DNA from: Betaproteobacteria bacterium
GTDB lineage: Bacteria > Pseudomonadota > Gammaproteobacteria > Burkholderiales > Ga0077523
NCBI GenBank assembly: GCA_016125475.1
Contig: WGLR01000010.1
Span: 1 to 64,000 of the forward strand
Length of the DNA stretch: 64,000 nucleotides
Direction: 5' to 3'
The translations under genes and the position numbers were made by a program. Under the pieces are notes generated by a model that was not told where the DNA came from, did no database searches, and worked only from the letters and a program-made list of their open reading frames with translations. Of this stretch, positions 48,619 to 56,817 are shown one piece after another. The first letter of the stretch is position 1. Every line of letters begins with the position of its first letter.

Positions 48619-49961
48619 CAGGGCGCCAGCACCTCGGCGTGGAGGTCGTGTGTGTCCGACGCGGTCACGCGCGCACGCACGAAGGCCCCGACCTGCAGGT
48701 CGGTCCCGCCACGAAGGTGCACGACACCGTCGATCTCCGGAGCTTCGGCTGCGCTGCGTCCCACGGCTCCCGCGCGGTCTGACGCATCCACCAGAACCGT
48801 CACTTCCGTGCCGACGCGCCCGGCGAGCCGTGATCGCGAGATTTCCGCCTGTTTCTCCATGAACCGACGCCGACGCTCTTCCCTGACGGGCTCGGGGACG
48901 GCGCCAGGCAGCTCGTTGGCCTCGGCGCCTTCCACCGGCGAGTAGGCAAAGCACCCGACGCGATCGAGCTGCGCCTCGTCGAGGAAGGCGAGGAGTTCCT
49001 CGAACTCGTTCTCCGTCTCGCCCGGGAAGCCGACGATGAACGTCGACCGGATCGTGATGTCCGGGCAGATGTCCCGCCATGCACGGATCCGCGCGAGCGT
49101 GTTCTCTGCGCTGGCGGGGCGTCGCATGGCCTTGAGGATACGCGGGCTCGCGTGCTGGAACGGGATGTCGAGGTAGGGCAGCACCTTCCTCTCGGCCATG
49201 AGCGGCACCACTTCGTCGACGTGAGGGTAGGGATAGACGTAGTGCAGGCGCACCCACGCACCGAACTCGGACAGCGCGCGCACCATTTCGGTCATCCGGG
49301 TCCTGACGGGGCGCCCCTGAAAGAATCCGGTCCGGTACTTCACGTCCACGCCATAGGCACTCGTGTCCTGCGAGACGACCAGAAGTTCGCGGACGCCGGC
49401 ACGCACGAGATTCTCGGCCTCCTGCAGCACTTCCCCGACGGGCCGGCTCGCAAGGTCGCCGCGCATCGACGGGATGATGCAGAACGTGCAGCGATGATTG
49501 CAGCCTTCGGAGATCTTCAGGTAGGCGTAGTGCCGGGGCGTGAGCTTGATTCCCTGAGGTGGGACGAGGTCGAGAAAGGGATCGTGCGGCTTCGGCAGAT
49601 GCTCGTGAATCGCCGCCATGACTTCGTCGGTGGCGTGCGGTCCGGTGACCGCGAGCACATTGGGGAACTGCTCGCGTACGACATCACCGCGCGCCCCGAG
49701 ACACCCGGTCACGATGACCTTGCCGTTCTCGTCCAGCGCCTCGCCGATGGCGTCGAGGGATTCCTCGACGGCCGAGTCGATGAATCCGCAGGTGTTGACC
49801 ACGACGAGCTGGGCACCGTCGTAGGTCGGGGCAATCTCGTAACCTTCGGCGCGGAGGGCGGTGAGGATGCGTTCCGAATCGACGAGTGCCTTGGGGCACC
49901 CGAGAGAGACGAATCCCACTCTCGGGGATGCGCCGGGAGATCGGCGCCGGGACCGGTTCAT
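48618..49961 (-). CDS. rimO: Ribosomal protein S12 methylthiotransferase RimO
   Basis: A 447-residue radical-SAM enzyme that adds a methylthio group to an Asp of S12. An N-terminal UPF0004 domain has Cys in SLGCPK, VNTCGF and VTGCLGARG. The radical-SAM CxxxCxxC is CNHRCTFC (about 155-162), followed by a C-terminal TRAM domain. It lies 12 bp after phaR on the same strand. Confidence 0.95.
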   Translation of the reverse strand: MNRSRRRSPGASPRVGFVSLGCPKALVDSERILTALRAEGYEIAPTYDGAQLVVVNTCGFIDSAVEESLDAIGEALDENGKVIVTGCLGARGDVVREQFPNVLAVTGPHATDEVMAAIHEHLPKPHDPFLDLVPPQGIKLTPRHYAYLKISEGCNHRCTFCIIPSMRGDLASRPVGEVLQEAENLVRAGVRELLVVSQDTSAYGVDVKYRTGFFQGRPVRTRMTEMVRALSEFGAWVRLHYVYPYPHVDEVVPLMAERKVLPYLDIPFQHASPRILKAMRRPASAENTLARIRAWRDICPDITIRSTFIVGFPGETENEFEELLAFLDEAQLDRVGCFAYSPVEGAEANELPGAVPEPVREERRRRFMEKQAEISRSRLAGRVGTEVTVLVDASDRAGAVGRSAAEAPEIDGVVHLRGGTDLQVGAFVRARVTASDTHDLHAEVLAP

Positions 49962-49973
49962 CGGCAGGTTCCG

Positions 49974-50576
49974 TCAGGTCGTCTTCTTGTTGTCGTCATC
50001 GGTACCGGACGGCGCTTCGTCCACGCCCGGTACCGGGCCGGTGCCGAACGCCTGGAAGGGGAATGCCGAGAACATGCTGCGCGCCTGACGCTGAAGCTGC
50101 TGCTGCATCTCGACGAAGGTGTTCGCGCTCTGTTCCAGGTAGCTGCTCATGAGGCCCTGGACCGCCGGTCCCTGCATCTTCACGAACTGGGACCACGCGT
50201 CGGAACCGAGCGAGGGGTTGTCGCCGAGCTTCGCCATCGCCTGCTCCTGGAGCCTGCGCTGGATCTCGAGGAACGTCTGGATGTTCTTCTCCAGGTAGTT
50301 GCCCATCATGCCCTGCATGGCGTGCCCGTAGAACCGGATGATCTGCGAGAGCATGTCACTCGAGAACATGGGGGCGCCCGCGGTTTCTTCCTCGAGGATG
50401 ATCTGCAGAAGGATGCTGCGCGTGAGGTCTTCCCCGGTCTTGGCGTCGATCACCTTGAAGGCGACCTGTTCGAGAACGAGCGTCTTGACGTCGGCGAGCG
50501 TGATGTAGCTGCTGGTCGCCGTGTCGTACAGCCGGCGGTTCGGGTACTTCTTGATCAGTCGAAGCTCTTCTGCCAT
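49974..50576 (-). CDS. phaR: Polyhydroxyalkanoate synthesis repressor PhaR
   Basis: A 200-residue regulator. The N-terminal DNA/PHB-binding domain is LRLIKKYPNRRLYDTATSSYI (residues 5-25), followed by paired PHB accumulation domains with GNYLEKNIQTFLEIQ and SSYLEQSANTFVEMQ. PhaR represses phasin and its own gene and is released when it binds PHB granules. AGAGG precedes the ATG. Its upstream region is the 0.7-kb gap behind phaB. Confidence 0.95.
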   Translation of the reverse strand: MAEELRLIKKYPNRRLYDTATSSYITLADVKTLVLEQVAFKVIDAKTGEDLTRSILLQIILEEETAGAPMFSSDMLSQIIRFYGHAMQGMMGNYLEKNIQTFLEIQRRLQEQAMAKLGDNPSLGSDAWSQFVKMQGPAVQGLMSSYLEQSANTFVEMQQQLQRQARSMFSAFPFQAFGTGPVPGVDEAPSGTDDDNKKTT

Positions 50577-50710
50577 TGGAACCTCTCGTTATGGTCGGTG
50601 CCCACTGCATGTGCGTCCTTCGAGACGACGCACGGCGCCCTGGCTCGAGTGCCGAAATGCTCTGGAACTCAAGAATTTAGCGGAACCCTGGTGCGGCGCG
50701 CAAAAAAATG

Positions 50711-50761
50711 TTGACGCATTTGGTGAACGGTGTTTATTATTTGCCTTGTGCGATGCAGCAA
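50711..50761 (+). promoter_or_regulatory. Promoter and operator-like site in the phaR-phaB gap
   Basis: On the + strand, TTGACG (50711-50716), 18 bases, TATTAT (50735-50740). The predicted start, about 50748, is covered by TTGTGCGATGCAGCAA (50746-50761), an imperfect inverted repeat of TTG-TGC and GCA-CAA halves. It could be a PhaR-type operator. On the - strand the same AT-rich region can serve phaR. The site identity is inferred. Confidence 0.5.
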
Positions 50762-51174
50762 TGCTTTGTCACTGGCGCGATGGTAACCAAATATGACGTC
50801 CTTGGTTCAAGCGTTTAGCGTTAAAGTTTGGCTCCGACGGCGCCTAGTGCAGTGAACAAAAAAAGGGCGCGTGGCGCGTTGGCGCTCTACGGTGGTGCAG
50901 CGGCGATGCAGCAGGTCGACGCCGTCATCGTGGTGGCGCGGCGAAAGTCGGCAGGAATGCCTCTGGCATGACTCTGGCTTGAGAATTTGTCGCAAGTCAG
51001 GCAGCGGATCGTTTCTCTGATCCGGGACTGACCAGGATTTCGGCGCCAGGCGAATGTGTACTGGCGAAGGCATGTCGCAGAACCCGACGGGTCTGCGGAT
51101 GCGCGATGACGGCTCCTCCCCCTTTATCGCAAGATAAAGGTTCACCCCGGTGGCATCCACCGGGGTTTTTTTTT
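50748..51174 (+). ncRNA. Candidate non-coding RNA between phaR and phaB
   Basis: A possible 427-base transcript from the promoter at 50711 to the terminator at 51174, opposite in strand to phaR and phaB. It has no convincing protein gene: the best is a 20-codon ORF at 50792 without a ribosome binding site. Its 3' end has two consecutive perfect hairpins: 8 bp with a GCAA tetraloop (51121-51140) and the 9-bp terminator stem. I tested it by eye against tmRNA, RNase P RNA, 6S and SRP RNA and saw no match. It could instead be a long leader or a decayed phasin gene. Confidence 0.4.
51145..51174 (+). terminator. Intrinsic terminator in the phaR-phaB gap
   Basis: CCCCGGTGG pairs with CCACCGGGG (51145-51153 with 51157-51165), loop CAT, then nine T. 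The T tract is on the + strand only, so it does not terminate phaB. It is a strong sign of a + strand transcript where no gene is annotated. Confidence 0.85.
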
Positions 51175-51269
51175 GCCGCCGGCGGCGGAATAAATGTCCC
51201 TTCGTGTCCCACCGGATTGCCGCCAGACAGGGTGCGCGCTCCGGAACGGCGCGCGCACCACGTCGTGCC

Positions 51270-52013
51270 TCACTGCATGTGCTGGCCGCCGTTGATCGAG
51301 ATGTTGGCGCCGGTCAGAAACGCCGCTTCGTCCGACGCCAGATAGATGATGAGCCCCGCGACCTCCTCGGGCTTGCCCAGGCGGCCGACCGGGATCTGGG
51401 GGAGGATCTTGGAATCGAGAATGTCCTTGGGAATGGCCGTCACCATCTTGGTGCCGATGTAGCCGGGAGAGATCGTGTTCACGGTCACCCCCTTCTTGGC
51501 GACCTCCAGCGCGAGCGCCTTGGTGAAGCCGTGCATGCCGGCCTTTGCCGCCGAATAGTTGGTCTGCCCGAAAGCACCCTTCTGGCCGTTGACGGACGAG
51601 ATGTTGATGACTCGCCCCCATCCACGGTCGACCATGCCGTCCATCACCTGCTTCGTCATGTTGAACACGCTGTCCAGGTTCGTGCTGATGACGACGGTCC
51701 AGTCCTCCTTCGACATCTTCTTGAAGGTCATGTCGCGCGTGATGCCGGCGTTGTTCACGAGCACATCCACCGCGCCCACTTCGGCTTCGACCTGCTTGAC
51801 CGCCGCGGCGCAGGAATCGAAGTCCGCCACGTCGCAACCGATCGCGTGAAAATCGTATCCGCGCTCCTTCATCGCGGCGAGCCACGCGGCCGAGCCCTTG
51901 TTCGATGGCGAGTGGGTCGCCACGACCGTATACCCCTGATCGGCCATGCCGGTGCAGATCGATTCACCGAGGCCGCCCATTCCTCCGGTCACCAGGACCA
52001 CGCGCTTCGCCAT
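51270..52013 (-). CDS. phaB: Acetoacetyl-CoA reductase
   Basis: A 247-residue short-chain dehydrogenase that makes (R)-3-hydroxybutyryl-CoA for PHB. It has cofactor motif TGGMGGLG (9-16), NNAG (87-90) and the catalytic Ser140, Tyr153 and Lys157 (YSAAK). AAGGAGAT precedes the ATG. It lies 71 bp after phaC on the same strand. No phaA thiolase is present here. Confidence 0.95.
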   Translation of the reverse strand: MAKRVVLVTGGMGGLGESICTGMADQGYTVVATHSPSNKGSAAWLAAMKERGYDFHAIGCDVADFDSCAAAVKQVEAEVGAVDVLVNNAGITRDMTFKKMSKEDWTVVISTNLDSVFNMTKQVMDGMVDRGWGRVINISSVNGQKGAFGQTNYSAAKAGMHGFTKALALEVAKKGVTVNTISPGYIGTKMVTAIPKDILDSKILPQIPVGRLGKPEEVAGLIIYLASDEAAFLTGANISINGGQHMQ

Positions 52014-52084
52014 TTGACATCTCCTTCGTAGTTTTCGTGCCGGTTGGTTCCGGCGCTTTCGTTACTCACGCAGGCATGCCCGCG

Positions 52085-53842
52085 TCATGCCTGCGATGAT
52101 TCCCCGACGTAGCGGCCCGGAGCGGGCTCGATCATCGCCGACCGTACGCGGCCGTGCCAGTCGCCGGCCGGCTGCCAGCGCCCCGAGACGGCGTGCAGCC
52201 ACGATGCCCAGTCCTGCCACCAGCTTCCCTTCACGTATCGCGCCTCATCAAACCACTCTTCCGGCGTGGGCGCAACGTCCCCATCCACCCGATAGCCTCT
52301 TGCGTGCGCGGCGCCCGGCGGATTGACGACCCCTGCGATGTGCCCGCTGTCGGTGAGCACGAAGCGGCGTGGTCCGCCCAGGAGACGGGCGCTCGCGTAG
52401 ACCGACTGCCAGGGCACGATGTGATCCTTGACGGCGCCGAGGAGATAGGCGGGCACACGAATGGTGCCGAGATCGACCGGCCGGTCGTCGACAGTGAAGG
52501 CGCCCGGTTCCGCGAGGCGGTTCTCCAGGTACATCCCGCGGAGATACTGCGCGAACAGGGGGCCGGGGACATCCACGCTGTCGTTGTTCCAGTGGAGCAG
52601 ATCGAGCGCGGGTGGCGTTTCGCCGAGCAGGTAGTTGTGTTCCACGAAATGCCACAGCAACTCCCGCGCGCGGAGGCTCGAGAAGGCAGCGGCGAGATGC
52701 GTCCCGCGCATGCGTCCGCCCTTGCCGGCCTCTTCTTCGAACCGGCGCGCCCGCGCGTCGTCGATGTACACGCCGATCTCGCCGGGGTCCTCGAAGTCGA
52801 GCAGGGTCGTGAGGAGCGAGAGGGATCCGAGCGCGCGCGCGCCATGCGGAAGAACCGCAGCCGCGGTCGCCGCGAGGGTTCCGCCCACGCAGTATCCCAG
52901 CAGGTTGAAGCGCCGGGACGCCGTCGCCTGCATGCAGACGCGCGCGGGTTCCAGTACGCCGTGCCGCACGTAATCTGCCCATGTGCTCCCGGCGGTCTCG
53001 TCACACGCGTTGCGCCACGACACCAGAAATACCTGGAAGCCCTGGTCCAGCATGAACCGCACGAACGACGTGTCCGGACGCAGGTCGAGCACGTAGTACC
53101 TGTTGATGAAGGGCGGGATGACGAGCAGCGGGCGGTGACGGACGCGTTCGGTACGTGGTGCGTAATGAATCAGCTGGGCGATCGGTGATTCGTGGATCAC
53201 GGCGCCCTCGGTCACGGCGAGACCGGAGCCCGGCCGGATTCCGGTGTCGTCACTCATCGTGACGCGGCCGTGCGCGACGTCGCGTGCCAGGTTTGCGAGG
53301 CCCTGCCGTACGGATTCTCCCCGGGACTCGATTGCGCGCTGGATCGCCCCGGGATTTGTCGCGAAGAAGTTTCGCGGGTCCGTCCCCTCGACCCACTGCC
53401 GCAGGGCGAACGCGGCCCTGCGTTCGCTCTTGCGGGTCGGCTCCATGAGGGCGGTCAGTCCGCGGGCCCAGTCGCGCCACAGTTCGTGCTGCCCCCGCAC
53501 GAGCCGGAACCAGGGGAGGTCGGGAAGGTGCGGCGTCGGCTGGTTCGTGTGCGCAACGCCCGATGAAGGGTCCGCGTCGCGGTCTTCCTGTTCGAGCAGG
53601 CTCCTCCAGAGCGTGAGCTGCCCTGCGAACAGGTTTTCCTGGAGCCGTTGCAGCGCTTCGGGCTGCTCGCGCAGAAGCCGGCCAAGCAGTTCGAAGTATC
53701 CGCTTGCGTCCGGGCCGGGAGCCAGCGCCCAGTCGCGCAGGGCGGACGCGAGCGCGTCCGGTGAGAGGGCATCGGCATCGCCGAACCAGTCGGGCGCAGT
53801 GGATTCCGGAGAATCCGATTCCGCGTCGGAACGGGAACTCAT
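52085..53842 (-). CDS. phaC: Class I poly(3-hydroxyalkanoate) synthase
   Basis: A 585-residue PHA synthase of the usual class I length. The lipase-like box is GYCVGG with catalytic Cys318; Asp473 (VKDHIVPW) and His501 (DSGHIAG) complete the triad. An N-terminal domain (about 1-200) precedes the alpha/beta hydrolase fold. It polymerises hydroxybutyryl-CoA on granules. It is the first gene of phaC-phaB, with phaR beyond the gap. No strong ribosome binding site is visible. Confidence 0.95.
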   Translation of the reverse strand: MSSRSDAESDSPESTAPDWFGDADALSPDALASALRDWALAPGPDASGYFELLGRLLREQPEALQRLQENLFAGQLTLWRSLLEQEDRDADPSSGVAHTNQPTPHLPDLPWFRLVRGQHELWRDWARGLTALMEPTRKSERRAAFALRQWVEGTDPRNFFATNPGAIQRAIESRGESVRQGLANLARDVAHGRVTMSDDTGIRPGSGLAVTEGAVIHESPIAQLIHYAPRTERVRHRPLLVIPPFINRYYVLDLRPDTSFVRFMLDQGFQVFLVSWRNACDETAGSTWADYVRHGVLEPARVCMQATASRRFNLLGYCVGGTLAATAAAVLPHGARALGSLSLLTTLLDFEDPGEIGVYIDDARARRFEEEAGKGGRMRGTHLAAAFSSLRARELLWHFVEHNYLLGETPPALDLLHWNNDSVDVPGPLFAQYLRGMYLENRLAEPGAFTVDDRPVDLGTIRVPAYLLGAVKDHIVPWQSVYASARLLGGPRRFVLTDSGHIAGVVNPPGAAHARGYRVDGDVAPTPEEWFDEARYVKGSWWQDWASWLHAVSGRWQPAGDWHGRVRSAMIEPAPGRYVGESSQA

Positions 53843-53986
53843 GGACGGGATGCCCGCATTCGCATTGGCGTCATGATCGTGCTGTCTCTCCTCCGGGACT
53901 CACCTCGCGTGCCACGGACCCTCGATCGGGGTACGCTCCGGACTCCCGAGGATTGTCGGCACGGCCGGGCAGGCCGGTCAACCAGC

Positions 53987-54223
53987 ATGTATATCGTCGC
54001 GATCGCGTGGTTGTACGTCACCTTCCTGATGGCGCTGGCGGAACGCTCCGCAGTGGCTGGCGTGATGACGTTCGTGTTCTACGGCGTCGCGCCTCTCGTG
54101 CTTCTGCTCTGGCTGTTCGGCATCCCGCGGCGGCGGAAGGACGCGCGCGCGGGCCCCGGCGGCGTTTCCCGCGACGGTGGTCCGGCCCATGGTACGGGTG
54201 GCGGCGATCGTGGTTCGGAGTGA
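53987..54223 (+). CDS. Small membrane protein of unknown function
   Basis: A 78-residue protein starting MYIVAIAWLYVTFLMALAE, with two hydrophobic helices (about 3-17 and 22-43), then a basic and Gly-rich tail. I recall similar short proteins in betaproteobacteria, but no function. The frame is open further upstream to 53873, yet the residues there look random. It sits between divergent phaC and convergent pgeF. Confidence 0.6.
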   Translation: MYIVAIAWLYVTFLMALAERSAVAGVMTFVFYGVAPLVLLLWLFGIPRRRKDARAGPGGVSRDGGPAHGTGGGDRGSE

Positions 54224-54228
54224 CCGCT

Positions 54229-54966
54229 TCAGGCGGTCAGCCAGACCAGTGCGGCCATGCGCCCCGTCACACCGTCTCGCCTGTGCGAGTAGAACGTCTC
54301 CTGCTCCGTGAACGTGCAGCGGTCTCCCCCTGCGACGCTCGTCACCCCCAGGCGTGCGAGTCGCAGGCGGGCAAGTGCATAGAGGTCGGCACGCCAGTGG
54401 TCCGCGCCGTCCGGCGCGAATGCGGTTTCGGCCGAGGGATCACCGGCGACGAACGCGTCGCGAACGTCCCGTCCCACCTGATACGCGCCAGGGCCGATGG
54501 CGGGTCCCAGCCAGGCGACGACCGGTTCTCGCTGCGGGGCGATCGCCGTGACGGTGTTCTCCAGCACACCCGCCGCGAGGCCGCGCCAGCCGGCGTGCGA
54601 GGCGGCAATGGCGGTGCCGTCCGAGCGCGCGAACAGGACGGGAAGGCAATCCGCCGTCTGGATCACGCACACCACGCCCGGCCGCGTCGTGAAACTCGCG
54701 TCGGCCTCGACCACTCCGCGTGTGTCCGCGGCGTCGACCACGCGTGTGCCGTGAATCTGTGTCAGCCACCGGGGCGCTCCGGGGAGGAGACGGGCGAGAT
54801 CGTCACGATTGCGGGCAACGCGCTCCGGATCGTCGCCGACGGCAACGCCGAGATTGAGGCTGTCGTAAGGGCCTGTGCTGTTGCCGCCCTGCCGGGTCGT
54901 CATGACCGCGCGAACGTTCGCCGGAGCCGCCCATACAGGCTGCAGGAGATCGGACCACGCGATCAT
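54229..54966 (-). CDS. pgeF: Peptidoglycan editing factor PgeF (multicopper polyphenol oxidase/laccase domain)
   Basis: A 245-residue protein of the YfiH family. The metal-site residues are visible: His in QIHGTRV, Cys in QTADCLPVL and His in ASHAGWRG. PgeF removes wrongly incorporated residues from peptidoglycan precursors. The ATG overlaps the rluD stop by four bases, so it is coupled to rluD. Confidence 0.92.
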   Translation of the reverse strand: MIAWSDLLQPVWAAPANVRAVMTTRQGGNSTGPYDSLNLGVAVGDDPERVARNRDDLARLLPGAPRWLTQIHGTRVVDAADTRGVVEADASFTTRPGVVCVIQTADCLPVLFARSDGTAIAASHAGWRGLAAGVLENTVTAIAPQREPVVAWLGPAIGPGAYQVGRDVRDAFVAGDPSAETAFAPDGADHWRADLYALARLRLARLGVTSVAGGDRCTFTEQETFYSHRRDGVTGRMAALVWLTA

Positions 54967-55940
54967 CCGGCCGTCCTTCGGAGTGATTCGAGCATGAGCG
55001 TGAGGTCCGCAGGCATCGCGGCTTCCCATTCCATCGTCTCGCGGGTGTGTGGGTGCACGAGCCGCAGGGCATGCGCGTGCAGGGCCTGGCGACCGAGGCG
55101 GTCGGCCGAATCCCGCAGCGCGGGAGCAAGGTTGCGCGGACCGTAGGCAGGGTCGCCGAGCAACGGGTGTCCGATGTGGGCGAGGTGCACGCGAATCTGG
55201 TGCGTGCGACCGGTGGCGAGCCGGCATTCCAGCAGGGTCCAGCCCGTGCCGCGCTCGAGGACGGCATAGCGCGTGAGAGCTTCCCGTCCGCGCGTCGTGA
55301 CCGCCATCCGCGTTCGCTGTACCGGGTGCCGGCCGACCGGTGCGTCGACGGTGCCCTCGCCTGCGACATTCCCGCTCGCGACCGCGCGGTAGACCCGGCT
55401 CACGGTCCGGTCGTGAAGTTGCCGGACCAGCGAGGTCTGCGCCTCCGCCGTCTTGGCGACCACCATGAGCCCCGTCGTGTCCTTGTCGAGGCGGTGGACG
55501 ATCCCCGCGCGGGGCAAGGCGCGGGTGTCGGGTGCATGGGCGAGAAGTGCATTGAGGAGCGTTCCGCTCGGATTGCCGGCGCCCGGATGAACCACGAGGC
55601 CCGCAGGCTTGTCGATGACGAGCAGATGGTCGTCCTCGTACACGACGGAAAGGGGAATGGACTCGGGCACGTCCTGCGATTCGGCGGACGCGACGTCGCG
55701 ATCCACGGTGACTGCCTCGCCGCCACCCATGCGCTGTTTCGCCGTGGCAGGCCGGCCCTCCACGCGGACGAGACCCGCGTCGATCCACTGACGACACCGG
55801 GCGCGCGACACCTCGGGGAACACCTGCGCCAGACACTGGTCGAGGCGCATGCCGCCACATGACGGGGGCACGACGATTTCGTGCCCGACAGAGGCGGGTG
55901 ACGATCTATAATCGGCGATCTTTCCGATGATTTCTCCCAT
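54963..55940 (-). CDS. rluD: 23S rRNA pseudouridine synthase RluD
   Basis: A pseudouridine synthase that modifies helix 69 of 23S rRNA. An N-terminal S4 domain (about 30-85, MRLDQCLAQVFPEVSR) precedes the catalytic domain with GIVHRLDKDTTGLMVVAK (catalytic Asp) and RTHQIRVHLAHIGHPLLGD. The start is uncertain. ATG 55940 gives 325 residues, close to the usual 326, but its first base is the middle of the bamD start. GTG 55871 would leave room for both promoters and gives 302 residues. Confidence 0.92.
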   Translation of the reverse strand: MGEIIGKIADYRSSPASVGHEIVVPPSCGGMRLDQCLAQVFPEVSRARCRQWIDAGLVRVEGRPATAKQRMGGGEAVTVDRDVASAESQDVPESIPLSVVYEDDHLLVIDKPAGLVVHPGAGNPSGTLLNALLAHAPDTRALPRAGIVHRLDKDTTGLMVVAKTAEAQTSLVRQLHDRTVSRVYRAVASGNVAGEGTVDAPVGRHPVQRTRMAVTTRGREALTRYAVLERGTGWTLLECRLATGRTHQIRVHLAHIGHPLLGDPAYGPRNLAPALRDSADRLGRQALHAHALRLVHPHTRETMEWEAAMPADLTLMLESLRRTAG

Positions 55941-56733
55941 GCTGCGAATTCTAGCCGTGATCGCCGTGGCGCTGACGCTATCCGCCTGTGGTGCGGCTTC
56001 GCCGACCAAGGACGCCACCAGGAACTGGAGTGTCGAACGCCTGTACAAGGAAGCCAAGTCCGAGCTGAACGACGGCAACTACAAGCGGGCGGTCAGCTAT
56101 TACGAAAAGCTGTCCGCGCGCTACCCGTACGGCCCCTATGCCCGCCAGGCCCAGCTCGAGATGGCGTACGCGTACTTCAAGGACAACGAGCCTGCTTCCG
56201 CCATCGCGACCTGCGACCGGTACATCAAGCTGTATCCGAATGGCGAGAACGTCGATTACGCGTATTACCTGAAGGGGCTGGTGTCGTTCCACGAGGACCA
56301 GGGGCTGCTCGCCAGGCTGTCGGACCAGAATCCGACCGAGCGGGATCCCCAGTCGATGCGCGACTCGTTCGATGCCTTCCAGGAACTCGTCTCGCGATTT
56401 CCCGAAAGCCGCTATACCCCCGATGCGCTCAAGCGGATGCGCTACCTCGTGAACGCGCTGGCTTCGTCCGAGGTGAACGTCGCGAAGTACTACCTCCGTC
56501 GCAGGGCGTACGTGGCGGCAGTGAACCGCGCGCAGTACGCGATCAAGAACTATCCGCAGGCACCCGCCCTCAAGGGTGCCTTCGAGGTGCTCGTGTCGGC
56601 CTACCAGGCAATGGGCCTCACGGACCTCAAGAACGATGCGGAACGGCTTCTCGAACTGAACTTTCCGAGCAAGGCGGCCCCGGCCGACAAGCAGAAATCG
56701 GCCGACAAGGCCGCGGCGGCCTCGCAGTCCTGA
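55939..56733 (+). CDS. bamD: Outer membrane assembly lipoprotein BamD
   Basis: A 264-residue component of the BAM complex. The signal ends in lipobox LSAC, Cys17, if the start is ATG 55939; ATG 55927 would add four residues. TPR-like helical repeats follow (YKEAKSELNDGNYKRAVSYY, and SRYPYGPYARQAQLEMAYAY). A TATAAT at 55907-55912 could start transcription near 55919. There is no ribosome binding site of note. The C-terminus is rich in Lys and Ala. Confidence 0.94.
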   Translation: MLRILAVIAVALTLSACGAASPTKDATRNWSVERLYKEAKSELNDGNYKRAVSYYEKLSARYPYGPYARQAQLEMAYAYFKDNEPASAIATCDRYIKLYPNGENVDYAYYLKGLVSFHEDQGLLARLSDQNPTERDPQSMRDSFDAFQELVSRFPESRYTPDALKRMRYLVNALASSEVNVAKYYLRRRAYVAAVNRAQYAIKNYPQAPALKGAFEVLVSAYQAMGLTDLKNDAERLLELNFPSKAAPADKQKSADKAAAASQS

Positions 56734-56817
56734 TCGTCACGCGGGCGCAGGCCGCTCGCGTGGAAAGTCTGCTCCGAGGAGAGGGGTGCCCCTGAAAGAG
56801 GCAGTGGTGCGGGGCCG

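Noticed and set aside
50807-51160. A 117-codon - strand ORF in the phaR-phaB gap
   Set aside because: No ribosome binding site, no recognisable domain, and it covers the hairpins of the + strand unit.
50748-51174. tmRNA, RNase P RNA, 6S RNA or SRP RNA in the phaR-phaB gap
   Set aside because: The expected conserved cores of these RNAs are not visible, so it is kept only as an unnamed candidate.
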